Below are positions 7,085-15,926 of a stretch of 26,358 nucleotides of DNA, piece by piece. The position numbers and the translations under genes were made by a program. Origin of the DNA: Bryobacterales bacterium (GTDB lineage Bacteria; Acidobacteriota; Terriglobia; Bryobacterales; Bryobacteraceae); the NCBI GenBank assembly GCA_016789785.1, contig JAEUQE010000033.1, positions 1 to 26,358 of the forward strand, read 5' to 3'. The stretch's first letter is position 1, and each line of letters opens with the position of its first letter. The notes beneath the pieces are model-generated. The model was not told where the DNA came from. It worked only from the letters and a program-made list of their open reading frames with translations, and ran no database searches.

Positions 7085-9427
7085 TTGCGCGAACCGTTCT
7101 TCAGACCGATGATGCTCGCGATGAGCTTCCTCGCGGCGCTGCCACTCATGGCGCAGGAGTTGCCCGAGAACCGCTGGGTGGAGTTACATCGCGATCCACT
7201 CGGCGCCCGCCGCGGCAGCGCCATCCGCTATGCGGAGAATTCCGGGAGTTTCCTGCTGTGGGGCTTCATGACGCCGACCATGGATCACCTGCAGGAGCAT
7301 CCTATGATGGAGGTCCCGGAGTATGACGTGGCCGCCTTCGATCCCGCCGCCAGACGCTGGACGAATCATCTTCCCCCTGGAATGGACCGCGAATGGAGCC
7401 GCAGATTGCCGCTGGCCTATGTGCCTCGCACTTACTCCGCACTTACTACCGGAAGCGAGCGGACCGTGATGCGAGGGAGCACGGATGACGAACCGGGCGT
7501 TCCGCGCCCCGATCTGAACATCGTGTTCGATCAAGTCGCCTACCGGCCGGCAGACGGTTCGTTGTACTACTTCACGGGGGGCCTGACCGCGCGGTACGAC
7601 GTCGCACGCAGGCGCTGGCACGACTTGCGCCCCACCAGTTCGCCGCCGCCGGTATTGGGCGGATCCCTGGCTTACGATCCCCTGCATGACGAGTTGGTCC
7701 TGTCCGGCGGCGGGCACGTGGCCGAGAGAACCGGCAACGGGCCGCCGCGCGGTTACACGGGCACCTGGGTCTACCGTGTGAAGGAGAATACGTGGGCCGA
7801 GTTGCTGCTTCCGGCGCAACCGCCTCCGCGGATGGTCACAAGGCTGGTAACGGACACGAGCAATCACTTACTCGTCTTATTCGGCGGCGACGGCCAGCGG
7901 CACTATCTTGCCGACACCTGGATCTTCGATCTCAAGAGCCGTGCGTGGCGCCAGTCGAAGGCCGCGGGGCCGGAGCCGCGAGCCGGTCACTTCACGGTGT
8001 ACGATCCGGTGAGCGGCAAGGTCTTGATTGGCGGCGGGTACAACCGCAAGGACCTTACCGACATGTGGGCATATGATGCGGCGGCGGATCAATGGTCGCG
8101 GCTTGACGGTGAGGTGCCCACAGGCTTCTATCTCAGTGCGGACATCGCTCCTGAGAAGCGGCTATTGGTGTTAGTCACCAGCACGCGGACGCCGGGAGAT
8201 CGCGCGGGATGCAATGTGATTTTCCCGGTACGAACCACTTACGGCTACCGGTTGGGAGAAATCCGGCAGGGGCCCGTGGCGGCGGTGGAGCATCCTCCCA
8301 TGCCGAAGTACGCCTCCGAATCCAGCCCGCCGGGGAAACCGCGCAGTTCGATTCCCGAGAATCAATGGGTGCTGCTCGACAACCCAGGCCGCGCCGCGCC
8401 AACGCGCACCTGGGGAAGTGCGACCTTCGACAGCAAACGGTCGCGAATCCTCTATTGGGGCGGCGGGCACTGCGGATACGAAGGCAGCGATGTGGATTAT
8501 TATGACGTCGCCGCGCATACCTGGATTCCGGAACCTCATCCGCCATCCTATCCGGAGCGTCTGTGGAATCACGCGTCGAGTCTCGCCGGCCTGACGTTTG
8601 ACGGCGAACCGTGGACCGATCACGGCCGCCGCATCTATTCCTACGATCCCGCCGGGGACCGGATGGTTATGGTTGTGCCGGTACGGCTCACCACCGGATA
8701 TGAACCAGCGTGGCTCAGGAACTATCCGGCGCGAACAGCGGCCGCTCCGGACTCCATCGTGCAGACACCTTCCAGTTACACAAGGTTTGTTACCTTCACT
8801 TACAGCATGGCGGAGCGGAAGTGGGTGGTTCTGGGCCCGGCGCCGCTGGGGTTGGACACGCTGGTGACTACGCCTCTCGGGGTGATGGGTGTGCCGGTGA
8901 ACTGGCGGGCGCGGCTCAACGCGGCTGGCTACCAGTTACCGTTCGACGCGCGCCAGCAGGAAGACAACGCGGTCTACTTACTACGCGGCACGTCGTGGGA
9001 GCGGCTCAGCGCGCCGGGCCCATCGCCCCAGTATCTCTACGAGATGACGAGCCTCGCTTTCGATACCAGACGGAACCAACTGATCCTGCATGGTGCTGGG
9101 ACGGCACGGAACGAATTGTGGACATTCGACGTGAAGTCGCGCCGGTGGGTGAACCGCAAGCCGCAAGGCGAGGCGCCCACGTGCATGCGTGAAGCGGTGT
9201 ACCTTGCCGGCCGGGATGTGTTTCTGACTTACGGACCCGGACTCTGGGAGTACTCACCGGCCGCCAACACGTGGAGGAAGACGGCGATCGGCGATCCGCC
9301 GGTGCGGGTTGGACAGAACCGCGCCATGGTATACGACTCGGTGCGGGACTGGATTCTGCTGGTCCTGGGCCAGGGCGGCGATCAAGGCCGGGCTTCGGTG
9401 TATGCGCTGCGCTACTCGCCCGAGTAA
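7085..9427 (+). CDS. Exported Kelch-repeat beta-propeller protein
   Basis: I place the start at TTG 7085, which follows GGAGG (7074-7078) by six bases. It gives a well-formed signal peptide with charged M-R-E-P-F-F-R-P, then a hydrophobic core ending P-L-M-A-Q. ATG 7109 and GTG 7037 are alternatives. The mature protein of about 750 residues is built of Kelch-like blades, recognised by repeated GG pairs and W/Y positions: LVLSGGGHVAER, LLVLFGGDGQ, TWIFDLKSRAW, VLIGGGYNRKDLTDMWAYD, ILYWGGGH, LILHGAGTARNELWTFD. Two related halves start with P-E-N-R-W-V and P-E-N-Q-W-V, so the protein probably holds two propellers derived by duplication. Secreted Kelch proteins bind or oxidise carbohydrates, but I see no catalytic motif that decides the function. 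It lies 63 bases after the VOC gene. Confidence 0.85.
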   Translation: MREPFFRPMMLAMSFLAALPLMAQELPENRWVELHRDPLGARRGSAIRYAENSGSFLLWGFMTPTMDHLQEHPMMEVPEYDVAAFDPAARRWTNHLPPGMDREWSRRLPLAYVPRTYSALTTGSERTVMRGSTDDEPGVPRPDLNIVFDQVAYRPADGSLYYFTGGLTARYDVARRRWHDLRPTSSPPPVLGGSLAYDPLHDELVLSGGGHVAERTGNGPPRGYTGTWVYRVKENTWAELLLPAQPPPRMVTRLVTDTSNHLLVLFGGDGQRHYLADTWIFDLKSRAWRQSKAAGPEPRAGHFTVYDPVSGKVLIGGGYNRKDLTDMWAYDAAADQWSRLDGEVPTGFYLSADIAPEKRLLVLVTSTRTPGDRAGCNVIFPVRTTYGYRLGEIRQGPVAAVEHPPMPKYASESSPPGKPRSSIPENQWVLLDNPGRAAPTRTWGSATFDSKRSRILYWGGGHCGYEGSDVDYYDVAAHTWIPEPHPPSYPERLWNHASSLAGLTFDGEPWTDHGRRIYSYDPAGDRMVMVVPVRLTTGYEPAWLRNYPARTAAAPDSIVQTPSSYTRFVTFTYSMAERKWVVLGPAPLGLDTLVTTPLGVMGVPVNWRARLNAAGYQLPFDARQQEDNAVYLLRGTSWERLSAPGPSPQYLYEMTSLAFDTRRNQLILHGAGTARNELWTFDVKSRRWVNRKPQGEAPTCMREAVYLAGRDVFLTYGPGLWEYSPAANTWRKTAIGDPPVRVGQNRAMVYDSVRDWILLVLGQGGDQGRASVYALRYSPE

Positions 9428-9432
9428 GCCGC

Positions 9433-9438
9433 TACAAT
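9433..9438 (+). promoter_or_regulatory. -10-like box TACAAT, seven bases before the rhodanese start
   Basis: TACAAT is followed by seven bases and the GTG start at 9446, with no Shine-Dalgarno sequence. The context GCTACAATCGA is nearly identical to that before the VOC gene (ACTACAATCGA). Confidence 0.45.
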
Positions 9439-9445
9439 CGAAGAC

Positions 9446-9778
9446 GTGCTGCCTCTTGAAATTACACCCCAGGAAGTGAAACAGAAACTCGACGCTGGAG
9501 AACGCGTCGTCCTCATTGATTGCCGTGAACCGATGGAACACCAGATCGCGCACATCGAAGGCGCGCATCTGATTCCCATGAATACCATCCCGGCACGGCT
9601 GCAACAGATTGAAGCCATCGCCGATGAGTCCACCGTGGTCGTGTACTGCCATCACGGGATGCGGAGCATGTCCGTGGTGAACTGGCTGCGCGAGCAGGGA
9701 GTGAGCGAGTGCCAGAGCATGCGCGGCGGCATCGATCTGTGGAGCCTGCAGATCGACCCGCAAGTGGCGCGATATTGA
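9446..9778 (+). CDS. Single-domain rhodanese (sulfurtransferase)
   Basis: The 110-residue protein is one rhodanese domain. The N-terminal I-T-P-Q-E-V motif leads to V-L-I-D-C-R-E-P-M-E (22-31), then I-E-G-A-H-L-I-P (37-44). The active-site loop Y-C-H-H-G-M-R-S carries the persulfide cysteine C68. The C-terminal M-R-G-G-I-D-L-W motif is also present. Such proteins move sulfane sulfur from donors such as thiosulfate to acceptors, and they often act in the cytoplasm in thiol homeostasis or sulfur-carrier loading. The start is GTG; a TACAAT box before it suggests a leaderless message. The gene ends 16 bases from the convergent amidohydrolase gene. Confidence 0.92.
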   Translation: MLPLEITPQEVKQKLDAGERVVLIDCREPMEHQIAHIEGAHLIPMNTIPARLQQIEAIADESTVVVYCHHGMRSMSVVNWLREQGVSECQSMRGGIDLWSLQIDPQVARY

Positions 9779-9794
9779 CGGGGCTGTAGACGGT

Positions 9795-11063
9795 CTACTG
9801 CCTGGGCGGCGGGATCACGAACTCCACGTCGCGCACGCCGTAATCTTTTGGCAGGGTCTTCCAATCGCGAGTCACGGCGCGTACGTTCCAATCAAACACG
9901 ATGCGCCCGTTGAGCACCGTCATCTCGCATTGCAGGCGCTGCTTGCCGCTGATGCGTCCTCCGGTGGGTTCGCCATAGCCGAAATCGCCATTGAGCACTT
10001 GCCACACGGCGATATCGGCGGCAGCGCCCACGGTGAGGTGCCCGAGTTCGGGATGGTTGATCTGTTGCGCGGGATTCCACGTCGACGCGCGAATCACCTG
10101 CGGCAGAGGCATCCCCAGCACCAGCATCTTCGACATGGTGGTCGGCATGTCGAACATGGGGCCGTTCATGCTGCCCGTGTGCAGGTCCGTCGAGATGGAA
10201 TCCGGGAAAAAGCCTTGTTCCAGCGCGGGCACTGCGTTGCGCCAAACGAAGCTTCCGCCGCCGTGGCCGACGTCGAACTTCACACCTCGCTCGCGAGCCT
10301 TCCGCAGATACGGGTACAGCTTGCCGTTCTCATCCACGTAGGGCACTGGCGCGCGAAACATGTGCGTGCTGATGTCGCCGGGGCGAAGGCGCTCGGCGAC
10401 GAGCTGCCAGTATGGGCGTTCGCGCAGGAAATAGCCGAAGTCGACCATGATGGGAATGCTCGCCTGGCGGCCGGCGGCGAGGGCCGCATCGACACTCTTC
10501 CAGTCCTTGCCCTGATAGTGCGCGGACTTCACACCTACCACAACATCTTTGTGCTTGCGAGCGAGGCGCGCGACCTCTTCCGGACGGAAGTCGCTTTGCT
10601 CCGTGATGTCGGTGATCATGCCGAAGCCGGCGATGTTGATAAACGCGAAGACCTTGGTGCGGGCGCGGTCGATGACCGTGTGGCGGAACGTTTCAAAGTT
10701 GCGCCAACCGGAGCTGCCGGCGTCGGCCATGGCAGTGACGCCGGTGCGGAAGCTGAACGCGTCTGGTGAGACGCTGTTGTCGCCAGCCCACGCATCGGCG
10801 ATGCCGGTGGTGTGGAACACGTGCACATGGATGTCGACGAGGCCCGGCGTAACGATGAGGCCCTTGAGGTCGACGGTCTGCCGTGCTTGCGCTGCAGGGA
10901 TCTCCGCTTCCACTGCGGCGACGCGTCCCTGGCGAATCGCGATGTCGCGCACGGCATCGACGTTGTTCTTCGGATCGATGAGGCGTCCGCCCTTGAGCAG
11001 CAGATCGTAGTTCTGGGCGCTCAAAGGCAGCACCGCGAGGATCACCGGAAGCCAACTACGCAT
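9795..11063 (-). CDS. Exported amidohydrolase/deacetylase-family metallohydrolase
   Basis: The 422-residue protein starts with a signal peptide (M-R-S-W-L-P-V-I-L, ending L-S-A-Q) and then reads as a dihydroorotase/N-acyl-amino-acid deacetylase type amidohydrolase. It has an N-terminal beta sandwich with [11 protein letters not shown], the metal motif V-D-I-H-V-H, and V-V-G-V-K-S-A with the lysine likely carboxylated as bridging ligand. Metal histidines are in H-M-F-R-A-P and V-G-H-G-G-G-S-F, and the catalytic aspartate is in S-T-D-L-H. The C-terminal strand block G-A-A-A-D-I-A-V-W rebuilds the sandwich. The substrate is unknown, probably an amide or cyclic amide in the periplasm. ATG 11063 overlaps the stop of the upstream oxidoreductase by eight bases (ATGCGTAG), so the two are translationally coupled. 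The longer frame to 11123 adds only text overlapping that gene. Confidence 0.88.
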   Translation of the reverse strand: MRSWLPVILAVLPLSAQNYDLLLKGGRLIDPKNNVDAVRDIAIRQGRVAAVEAEIPAAQARQTVDLKGLIVTPGLVDIHVHVFHTTGIADAWAGDNSVSPDAFSFRTGVTAMADAGSSGWRNFETFRHTVIDRARTKVFAFINIAGFGMITDITEQSDFRPEEVARLARKHKDVVVGVKSAHYQGKDWKSVDAALAAGRQASIPIMVDFGYFLRERPYWQLVAERLRPGDISTHMFRAPVPYVDENGKLYPYLRKARERGVKFDVGHGGGSFVWRNAVPALEQGFFPDSISTDLHTGSMNGPMFDMPTTMSKMLVLGMPLPQVIRASTWNPAQQINHPELGHLTVGAAADIAVWQVLNGDFGYGEPTGGRISGKQRLQCEMTVLNGRIVFDWNVRAVTRDWKTLPKDYGVRDVEFVIPPPRQ

Positions 11064-12300
11064 TGACCACACGCTCCTTCGTCTTGTCCCATGCGAGGTA
11101 CTTGCGCCGGCGGTACGAGTCAACGCCCATGCGCGCGGCCACCACGCCGTAGTAGCCGAGCATGCAGTCGCACTTCAGCGCTTCGTTCTTGCGGATCGCA
11201 TTCTGCAGATTGATGTGATGCAGTGCGATGTCTTCGGCGCCCTTCTTGGTATGGGTGATGGTCTGCATGGACGATGCAGACACGCTTTGTGGCGTGATGG
11301 TGAAGCCGGTGCGATTGAACTGGAGCGTCGCCTTGCTGCCGCGGAGCAGATGATCGACGGGCGTTTCGTTGGCCATGGAAGAGATGAGCTGCACGGTGAC
11401 GCCTTCGGGATAGTCGAGCAGGACGTTGAAGGTGTCGGGGATTTCGGCCTTGCCTTCGGTGTAGAAGAACTTGCCGCCTGTGGCGACGGCGCGTTCGGGG
11501 AACGTGAGGCCGAGTGCTTTGATGATGCGTGTGACGCGGTGCACAAAGAGATCGCTGGCGATGCCGCTCGAATAATCCCAGAAGCGGCGCCAACTGAAGA
11601 AGCGCTCGGGATCCCATGGGCGTTTGCGCGCGGAGCCAAGGAATGCGTTCCAATCGAGGTTCTCGCCGGGCTTGGCATCGGGGTCCTCGGGGTACACCCA
11701 GAAGTCGCCCTTGTAGTTGCGGGAGTAGTCGATCTGCGCGAGCACCACCTTGCCAAGCGTGCCGTCTTTCACATGCTGGTGCGCGGCTTCGTATGAATCG
11801 TCGGACATGCCCTGTACGCCGACCTGCATTTTGATGCCAGTGGCTTTCACCTTGGCGACGACCTTCTTCGCTTCCTCGATCGAGTAGGTCATCGGCTTCT
11901 CGCAGTAGACGTGTTTGCCGGCGTCGGCGGCGTCGATGGTCATCTGCGCGTGCCAGTGTTCGGGCGTGGCGACCAAAACATAATCGATGTCTTTGTTTTC
12001 GAGTAGGCGCTTATACTCCTTGATGGGCTTGCCGCCGGTGAGTTGGGCCGCGGCCTCCAGGCGCTTGGTGAAGATGTCGCTAACGGCGGCGATTTCGATG
12101 TTCTGCGACTCTTTCATGCGGTTGAGTGCGCGCATGTGGCCGTTGGCCATGCCGCCGCATCCGATGATGCCGATGCGAAGACGGTCGTTGGCGCCGACGA
12201 TTCGTGTGTTGGCGGCTGCGCTGGCTGCCATCGCGACAGGGGTGGAAGCGGCGGTAGCGGCGGTGCCCGCGAGGAAGACTCTTCTCGAAACCTGATCCAT
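11056..12300 (-). CDS. Tat-exported Gfo/Idh/MocA-family oxidoreductase
   Basis: The 414-residue protein carries a Tat signal (S-R-R-V-F-L-A-G at 5-12, then an Ala-rich stretch to about residue 33). A Rossmann domain follows with [12 protein letters not shown], then the family signature Y-C-E-K-P (E134-K135-P136). The C-terminal substrate domain contains [10 protein letters not shown] and a histidine in F-V-H-R-V. Members oxidise or epimerise sugars, inositols or glycosides with tightly bound NAD(P); exported ones fold with cofactor before Tat transport. I chose ATG 12300 because it lies seven bases after a TACAAT box and gives a compact Tat signal; ATG 12309 overlaps that box. The gene is the first of a coupled pair with the amidohydrolase, which suggests the two act on the same exogenous compound. 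Confidence 0.9.
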   Translation of the reverse strand: MDQVSRRVFLAGTAATAASTPVAMAASAAANTRIVGANDRLRIGIIGCGGMANGHMRALNRMKESQNIEIAAVSDIFTKRLEAAAQLTGGKPIKEYKRLLENKDIDYVLVATPEHWHAQMTIDAADAGKHVYCEKPMTYSIEEAKKVVAKVKATGIKMQVGVQGMSDDSYEAAHQHVKDGTLGKVVLAQIDYSRNYKGDFWVYPEDPDAKPGENLDWNAFLGSARKRPWDPERFFSWRRFWDYSSGIASDLFVHRVTRIIKALGLTFPERAVATGGKFFYTEGKAEIPDTFNVLLDYPEGVTVQLISSMANETPVDHLLRGSKATLQFNRTGFTITPQSVSASSMQTITHTKKGAEDIALHHINLQNAIRKNEALKCDCMLGYYGVVAARMGVDSYRRRKYLAWDKTKERVVNA

Positions 12301-12307
12301 AGGGGAC

Positions 12308-12313
12308 ATTGTA
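12308..12313 (-). promoter_or_regulatory. -10-like box TACAAT before the oxidoreductase start
   Basis: On the minus strand TACAAT is followed by seven bases and ATG 12300. No Shine-Dalgarno sequence precedes that ATG. The layout matches the VOC and rhodanese genes. Confidence 0.45.
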
Positions 12314-12354
12314 CAGCGGGGAGGCGCGGTTCATGTCGCCCGCTGGACAGATTT

Positions 12355-12984
12355 TCAGCGGCCAAAGGTGAATCCCACAATCGCTGTGACCTGATAGGCG
12401 GCGGGTCCGGTGATTCGCTGCACGCGCACTTCGGGAGCGACGGTGAGCCACTGCTTCTTGAATTCGATGCCTCCGCCGGCTACAGGCCCAAAGCGATTTT
12501 GGGAGCCTTTTGACGATCCACCCAACGTGAAACCGGGTGACCCGGCTGGCTGACACGACCCTGCCGGCCCGAGGCAGGCATAGGAAGCGATGAACTCGCT
12601 GCTCTCCCTCCGCCAGTACATGCCGGCCGTGGCGAACGGTGTAAGTGGACCGCTTTGAAAGCGATACTTGCCGAGAAGCGGGAATTCCCAGGAACGGAGT
12701 TGGGAATAAGCGGAAAAGAGGTAGGAGTTCAACCCTGCCTCCAGCTTCAGCGGATAGGATGCCGAAGAACTCTCCTTGCTGTAGAGCGCATCCACCTCGA
12801 TCGAGAACCGGCGTGGGAGGTGGAACTCGACGGTGGGGCCGCCAGTCCAGCGGGCCTGCGAGCGGGATTCCAGAAAACTCTGATTTTTCGGATCGTTCAC
12901 GGGAGAGCCTGCCTTGACGCCAAAAGATACCGTTTGCGCGGATAACTCCGCCGCGGCCGCGAGCAACAGAAACCAATGAGTCAT
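12355..12984 (-). CDS. Small outer-membrane beta-barrel protein
   Basis: The 209-residue product starts with a signal peptide (M-T-H-W-F-L-L-L, ending L-S-A-Q) and then shows alternating hydrophobic strands separated by polar turns: V-S-F-G-V-K-A-G, T-V-E-F-H-L, F-S-I-E-V-D-A-L-Y, S-W-E-F-P-L-L-G-K-Y-R-F, P-F-A-T-A-G-M-Y-W, and a final V-T-A-I-V-G-F-T-F-G-R. The pattern, with F-P-L-L-G-K-Y and P-F-A-T-A-G, matches the small outer-membrane barrel families (OmpW/opacity-like) common in Acidobacteriota. One loop has a cysteine pair that could form a disulfide. Residues before M-T-H-W in the longer frame are Arg/Pro-rich and lack a signal, so ATG 12984 is preferred. Function is unknown. It lies 55 bases upstream of the oxidoreductase gene start and could be cotranscribed with it, although that gene seems to have its own promoter. 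Confidence 0.75.
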   Translation of the reverse strand: MTHWFLLLAAAAELSAQTVSFGVKAGSPVNDPKNQSFLESRSQARWTGGPTVEFHLPRRFSIEVDALYSKESSSASYPLKLEAGLNSYLFSAYSQLRSWEFPLLGKYRFQSGPLTPFATAGMYWRRESSEFIASYACLGPAGSCQPAGSPGFTLGGSSKGSQNRFGPVAGGGIEFKKQWLTVAPEVRVQRITGPAAYQVTAIVGFTFGR

Positions 12985-13133
12985 GTCCGGGCGGTTGCAA
13001 GCCGGTCGCCACTTAGTAACTTCTTGAAACGGCTTGCCATGCACCAGCCCGGCCCGTGACCGGGCATCACACCTGTGCCGCCGGGAGCGACGCCGCGCCG
13101 CATCCGCATCGCATGACAGGTCTGATGCCTGCC

Positions 13134-15566
13134 TCAGTTGTTACGCAACGCCTCGGCCGGTTGGACCCGCAGGCTCCTACGGGCGGGACCTGCCGCTGCC
13201 GCGAACCCCACGCCGGCCAGGATCACGACCACGATGAGCAGCGTGGCCACGTTACGTCCGGCTTCGGTTCCGATGTGCCTGTTCAGGGCGATGGAAATCA
13301 CTGCTCCGATAGCCGCGCCGGAGCCAACCTGAATGGCCACGCGAGAGAAGACAGAAGTGACGATGCCGCGACCGCCCGCTCCCAGCGCAATTCGAATCCC
13401 AATTTCGCGCCGCCGTTGCGACACGGTGAACGACATCAACGCGTAGACGCCCAACACGGCCAACAGCAGGACACTCACGGTGACGGCAAGCATGACGGAG
13501 GCTTCCAGTCGCACGATCCATTGCTCCTTGCGCAAAGCCTCGTCCAGACCACGCACCTCGCGGAGGACGAGATCAGGGTCGATGGCCGCAGTGATCGCGC
13601 GAAGCGGCGTCGCGAATGCCGGCGCCTGGCCGCGAATACGAACCGCGAGGATCGCTGGATGCACCTGTCCCAGGGAGGCCGCGTGGTAGATCTTGAGCGA
13701 ACTGTCTCGCATGCCTGCGCTCACGCCCGGTGGGAAGTCGCGGACGACGCCGGCGATTTCGTACCAGCGGACCGCTTCCTCTCCGGCCTCACGCGCTACA
13801 TATCGAATTCGCTTTCCGAGCGCCTGCCCTGCGAAGAGGCGCTCGGCGAGTGCTTGGTTCACCACCACCGTATCCGTCCTCGCGGGCGACTGCTCCGATC
13901 TCGCGGAGTCGAACGCTCGGCCTGCAAGCACGGGAATGTCGAATGCAGCGAAGAATCCGGGATCGACATGGTTGAATTGCGCCTCATGCGTGACTCCCGG
14001 CAGGCCTTCGGCTTCGATGTGCGCTCCACGTTCGTCGCCCGGTTCGCGCGCAGAAAAGGTAACGGCGGCAACTCGCGGATCTTCGCGCAGACGGCGCATC
14101 ACTTCGGCGTGCCGGGCTGCATAGCGTTGACGCGGTTCCGTGCCCGATTGAGCGTCAAGGTCCATGCCGAGATGGGCAACCAGATACTCTTCCGCCGGAA
14201 ATCCGGGGCCTGCGATTGTGTGGGGAAGATTCTCCATCACATGAATAATCGCAGTGGGCAGAAGCGCCACGGCGAAAGCTACTTGGGCCGCAATCATCAA
14301 GTTCCACATCATGCCCATGCGGAAGCTGCTTTCGCCCGTACCCGCCACGCGAAAGCCGGTCTGCAGGCGCTTTCCGGTGGCCTGAAGCCCCGGTATGACG
14401 CCGACGATGACTGCCGCCAGGATGCTCAGTGCGCTGGCGTAGACAACCGATTCCATGGACAGCCGGAACGAGATCCAGTGCGGAAGATCCGCAGCGATGT
14501 TTCGTGTGGCTGCCTCCACCTGCTGCAGGCTAAACGCGGCGATGGCGACTCCCGCGGCCGTCCCTGCGGCTGACAGCACGAATGCCTCGAGAAAGAGTTG
14601 CATGACGATTCGTCGCCGCGGTGCGCCGAGGGCCGTCCGCAAGCCGAACTCCGCATGGCGGGAGGCGGTGCGCGTGTAAGTGAGTACAGCGATGTTCAGA
14701 CAAACCAGCACCAGGAGCGCAATCACGATTCCTTGCGTGCCGATGAGCGTGGACAGGTCATCGCCCTCCAGGTTCAGTAGGGACGCCGTGTAGGACGTGA
14801 CCTGCGGGCGCAAGTGCGAAACCCGGTCGGCATCCACGCCCGCGTGGCCGTGCGCGGCAATTTCTGCCCGAGCGTTCTCTATCGCGGCGCCGGCCGCCAG
14901 GCGGCCAAACACCCTCACCGGCGCACCGGTCAACGGCTTCGCACTTTCAGTGGTTTGGAGAGGAATCCACAAGTTGTGGTTGATGGGAAATCGAAAACCC
15001 TCCGGCATCACGCCGATCACCGAGTACGATCGCGAACCCAGGGTGATGGTCCGATTGAGGACGTTGGGATCGGAGCCCAACCGGGTCCGCCAGAGAGCCT
15101 CCCCGATGATGGCAACCGGGGCCGAGGCGGAACGTTCATCCTGTTCGGTGAAGAGGCGGCCGAATCGGGGCTGGACCTGTGCGACACGGAAGCCGGAAGC
15201 GCTGATGGCGGCCACGGGCACACTTTCCGGGGACGAGCCGACGCGGAACAGGCTCATGGTGAGTGGCCGGTAGGCGCTGATTTCCTCAATGGAATGTGAA
15301 GTTTGACGCCAGAGCTGAAAGTGGTGTGAGAGCCGTGGTTCGAACTCACGCGCACGGGAATCCCAGAGTGCGATGGAGACGATACGGCCGCCGTCGGGCA
15401 GAGGAAGCGACGAGGCGAGCATGTTGTGGGAGACCACGCTGAAGCCGCCCGCGGCGATGGCGACCGAGACCGCGATTCCGATGACTCCAGCCAACGTCAG
15501 ACCCGGATATCGGATCAGCATGCGGAGCCCGAGCTTGAGATCCAGCCACCACGCGAATCGGTCCAT
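13134..15566 (-). CDS. ADOP-type orphan ABC transporter permease (MacB/FtsX-like)
   Basis: The 810-residue membrane protein has the duplicated permease layout of the acidobacterial ADOP family. The first helix (LTLAGVIGIAVSVAIAAGG) is at about 23-41, followed by a MacB-type periplasmic domain. Three membrane helices come with the FtsX motif R-H-A-E-F-G-L-R-T-A-L-G-A, then a second helix at the middle of the protein (MIAAQVAFAVALLPTAII) and a second periplasmic domain. Last comes the C-terminal FtsX block with R-R-R-E-I-G-I-R-I-A-L-G-A and the family ending Q-P-A-E-A-L-R. ADOP proteins occur in large paralogous sets, mostly without a neighbouring ATPase, as here; their cargo is unknown. ATG 15566 is preferred over upstream codons because it gives the usual short cytoplasmic start M-D-R-F-A-W-W. 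The final hairpin-rich 89 bases before the beta-barrel gene hold no gene. Confidence 0.9.
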   Translation of the reverse strand: MDRFAWWLDLKLGLRMLIRYPGLTLAGVIGIAVSVAIAAGGFSVVSHNMLASSLPLPDGGRIVSIALWDSRAREFEPRLSHHFQLWRQTSHSIEEISAYRPLTMSLFRVGSSPESVPVAAISASGFRVAQVQPRFGRLFTEQDERSASAPVAIIGEALWRTRLGSDPNVLNRTITLGSRSYSVIGVMPEGFRFPINHNLWIPLQTTESAKPLTGAPVRVFGRLAAGAAIENARAEIAAHGHAGVDADRVSHLRPQVTSYTASLLNLEGDDLSTLIGTQGIVIALLVLVCLNIAVLTYTRTASRHAEFGLRTALGAPRRRIVMQLFLEAFVLSAAGTAAGVAIAAFSLQQVEAATRNIAADLPHWISFRLSMESVVYASALSILAAVIVGVIPGLQATGKRLQTGFRVAGTGESSFRMGMMWNLMIAAQVAFAVALLPTAIIHVMENLPHTIAGPGFPAEEYLVAHLGMDLDAQSGTEPRQRYAARHAEVMRRLREDPRVAAVTFSAREPGDERGAHIEAEGLPGVTHEAQFNHVDPGFFAAFDIPVLAGRAFDSARSEQSPARTDTVVVNQALAERLFAGQALGKRIRYVAREAGEEAVRWYEIAGVVRDFPPGVSAGMRDSSLKIYHAASLGQVHPAILAVRIRGQAPAFATPLRAITAAIDPDLVLREVRGLDEALRKEQWIVRLEASVMLAVTVSVLLLAVLGVYALMSFTVSQRRREIGIRIALGAGGRGIVTSVFSRVAIQVGSGAAIGAVISIALNRHIGTEAGRNVATLLIVVVILAGVGFAAAAGPARRSLRVQPAEALRNN

Positions 15567-15631
15567 ATCTCGTGCATTACGGCCAGAAGCGAGACGTTGT
15601 TCCAAGGAAGTGGAGGCGCCGCAGGATCACC

Positions 15632-15674
15632 AAAGAAAAACGGCGCAACCGCAGGGGAGCCGTCGGTTGCGCCG
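15632..15674 (-). terminator. Rho-independent terminator (minus strand)
   Basis: A perfect eleven-base stem CGGCGCAACCG / CGGTTGCGCCG (15674-15664 and 15651-15641 read on the minus strand) with a twelve-base loop is followed by TTTTTCTTT. The T-run is on the minus strand only. It sits 15 bases after the stop of the 67-residue frame and upstream of the ADOP gene. Confidence 0.85.
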
Positions 15675-15688
15675 GGCAATGAGGAGCG

Positions 15689-15892
15689 TCAGATTTGGCG
15701 CTCGTGGGCTTTGATGGAGCCGGCTTCGATGGACAGTTCGTTGCGGCGGCTGCCCATGACTTGGCTCCGCACGCCACCGAGGTGAAACGAATGCTCACCG
15801 CGCTGATTCAAGAAGCTCTCCAGAAACTTCCGCTTCGGAGTTACCGGATTTCGACCATGGCTTGCCGCCTGAGCCAGCCCATTCGATGACAC
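15689..15892 (-). CDS. Hypothetical 67-residue protein
   Basis: The frame starts at GTG 15892-15890 and ends at TGA 15691-15689, just before a textbook terminator. This is the main reason to think something is expressed here. The product is basic and polar, with a helix-like F-L-E-S-F-L-N-Q segment and a C-terminal R-R-N-E-L-S-I-E-A-G-S-I-K-A-H-E. No family is recognised. A GGAG lies only four bases before the GTG, which is too close for a good ribosome site. The alternative is that the whole 15632-16007 stretch is a structured non-coding RNA. Confidence 0.4.
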   Translation of the reverse strand: MSSNGLAQAASHGRNPVTPKRKFLESFLNQRGEHSFHLGGVRSQVMGSRRNELSIEAGSIKAHERQI

Positions 15893-15926
15893 ATCGCTCC
15901 GTCCAGATCAAGTTTCAGCTTCCATG

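Noticed and set aside
9786..9798. Palindrome GTAGAC-G-GTCTAC between the rhodanese and amidohydrolase genes.
   Set aside because: The one-base spacer cannot form a hairpin and no T-run follows; too short to call an operator.
12080..13012. 310-codon minus-strand frame across the beta-barrel gene and oxidoreductase start.
   Set aside because: It overlaps two well-supported genes in another frame and is Arg/Ser-rich.
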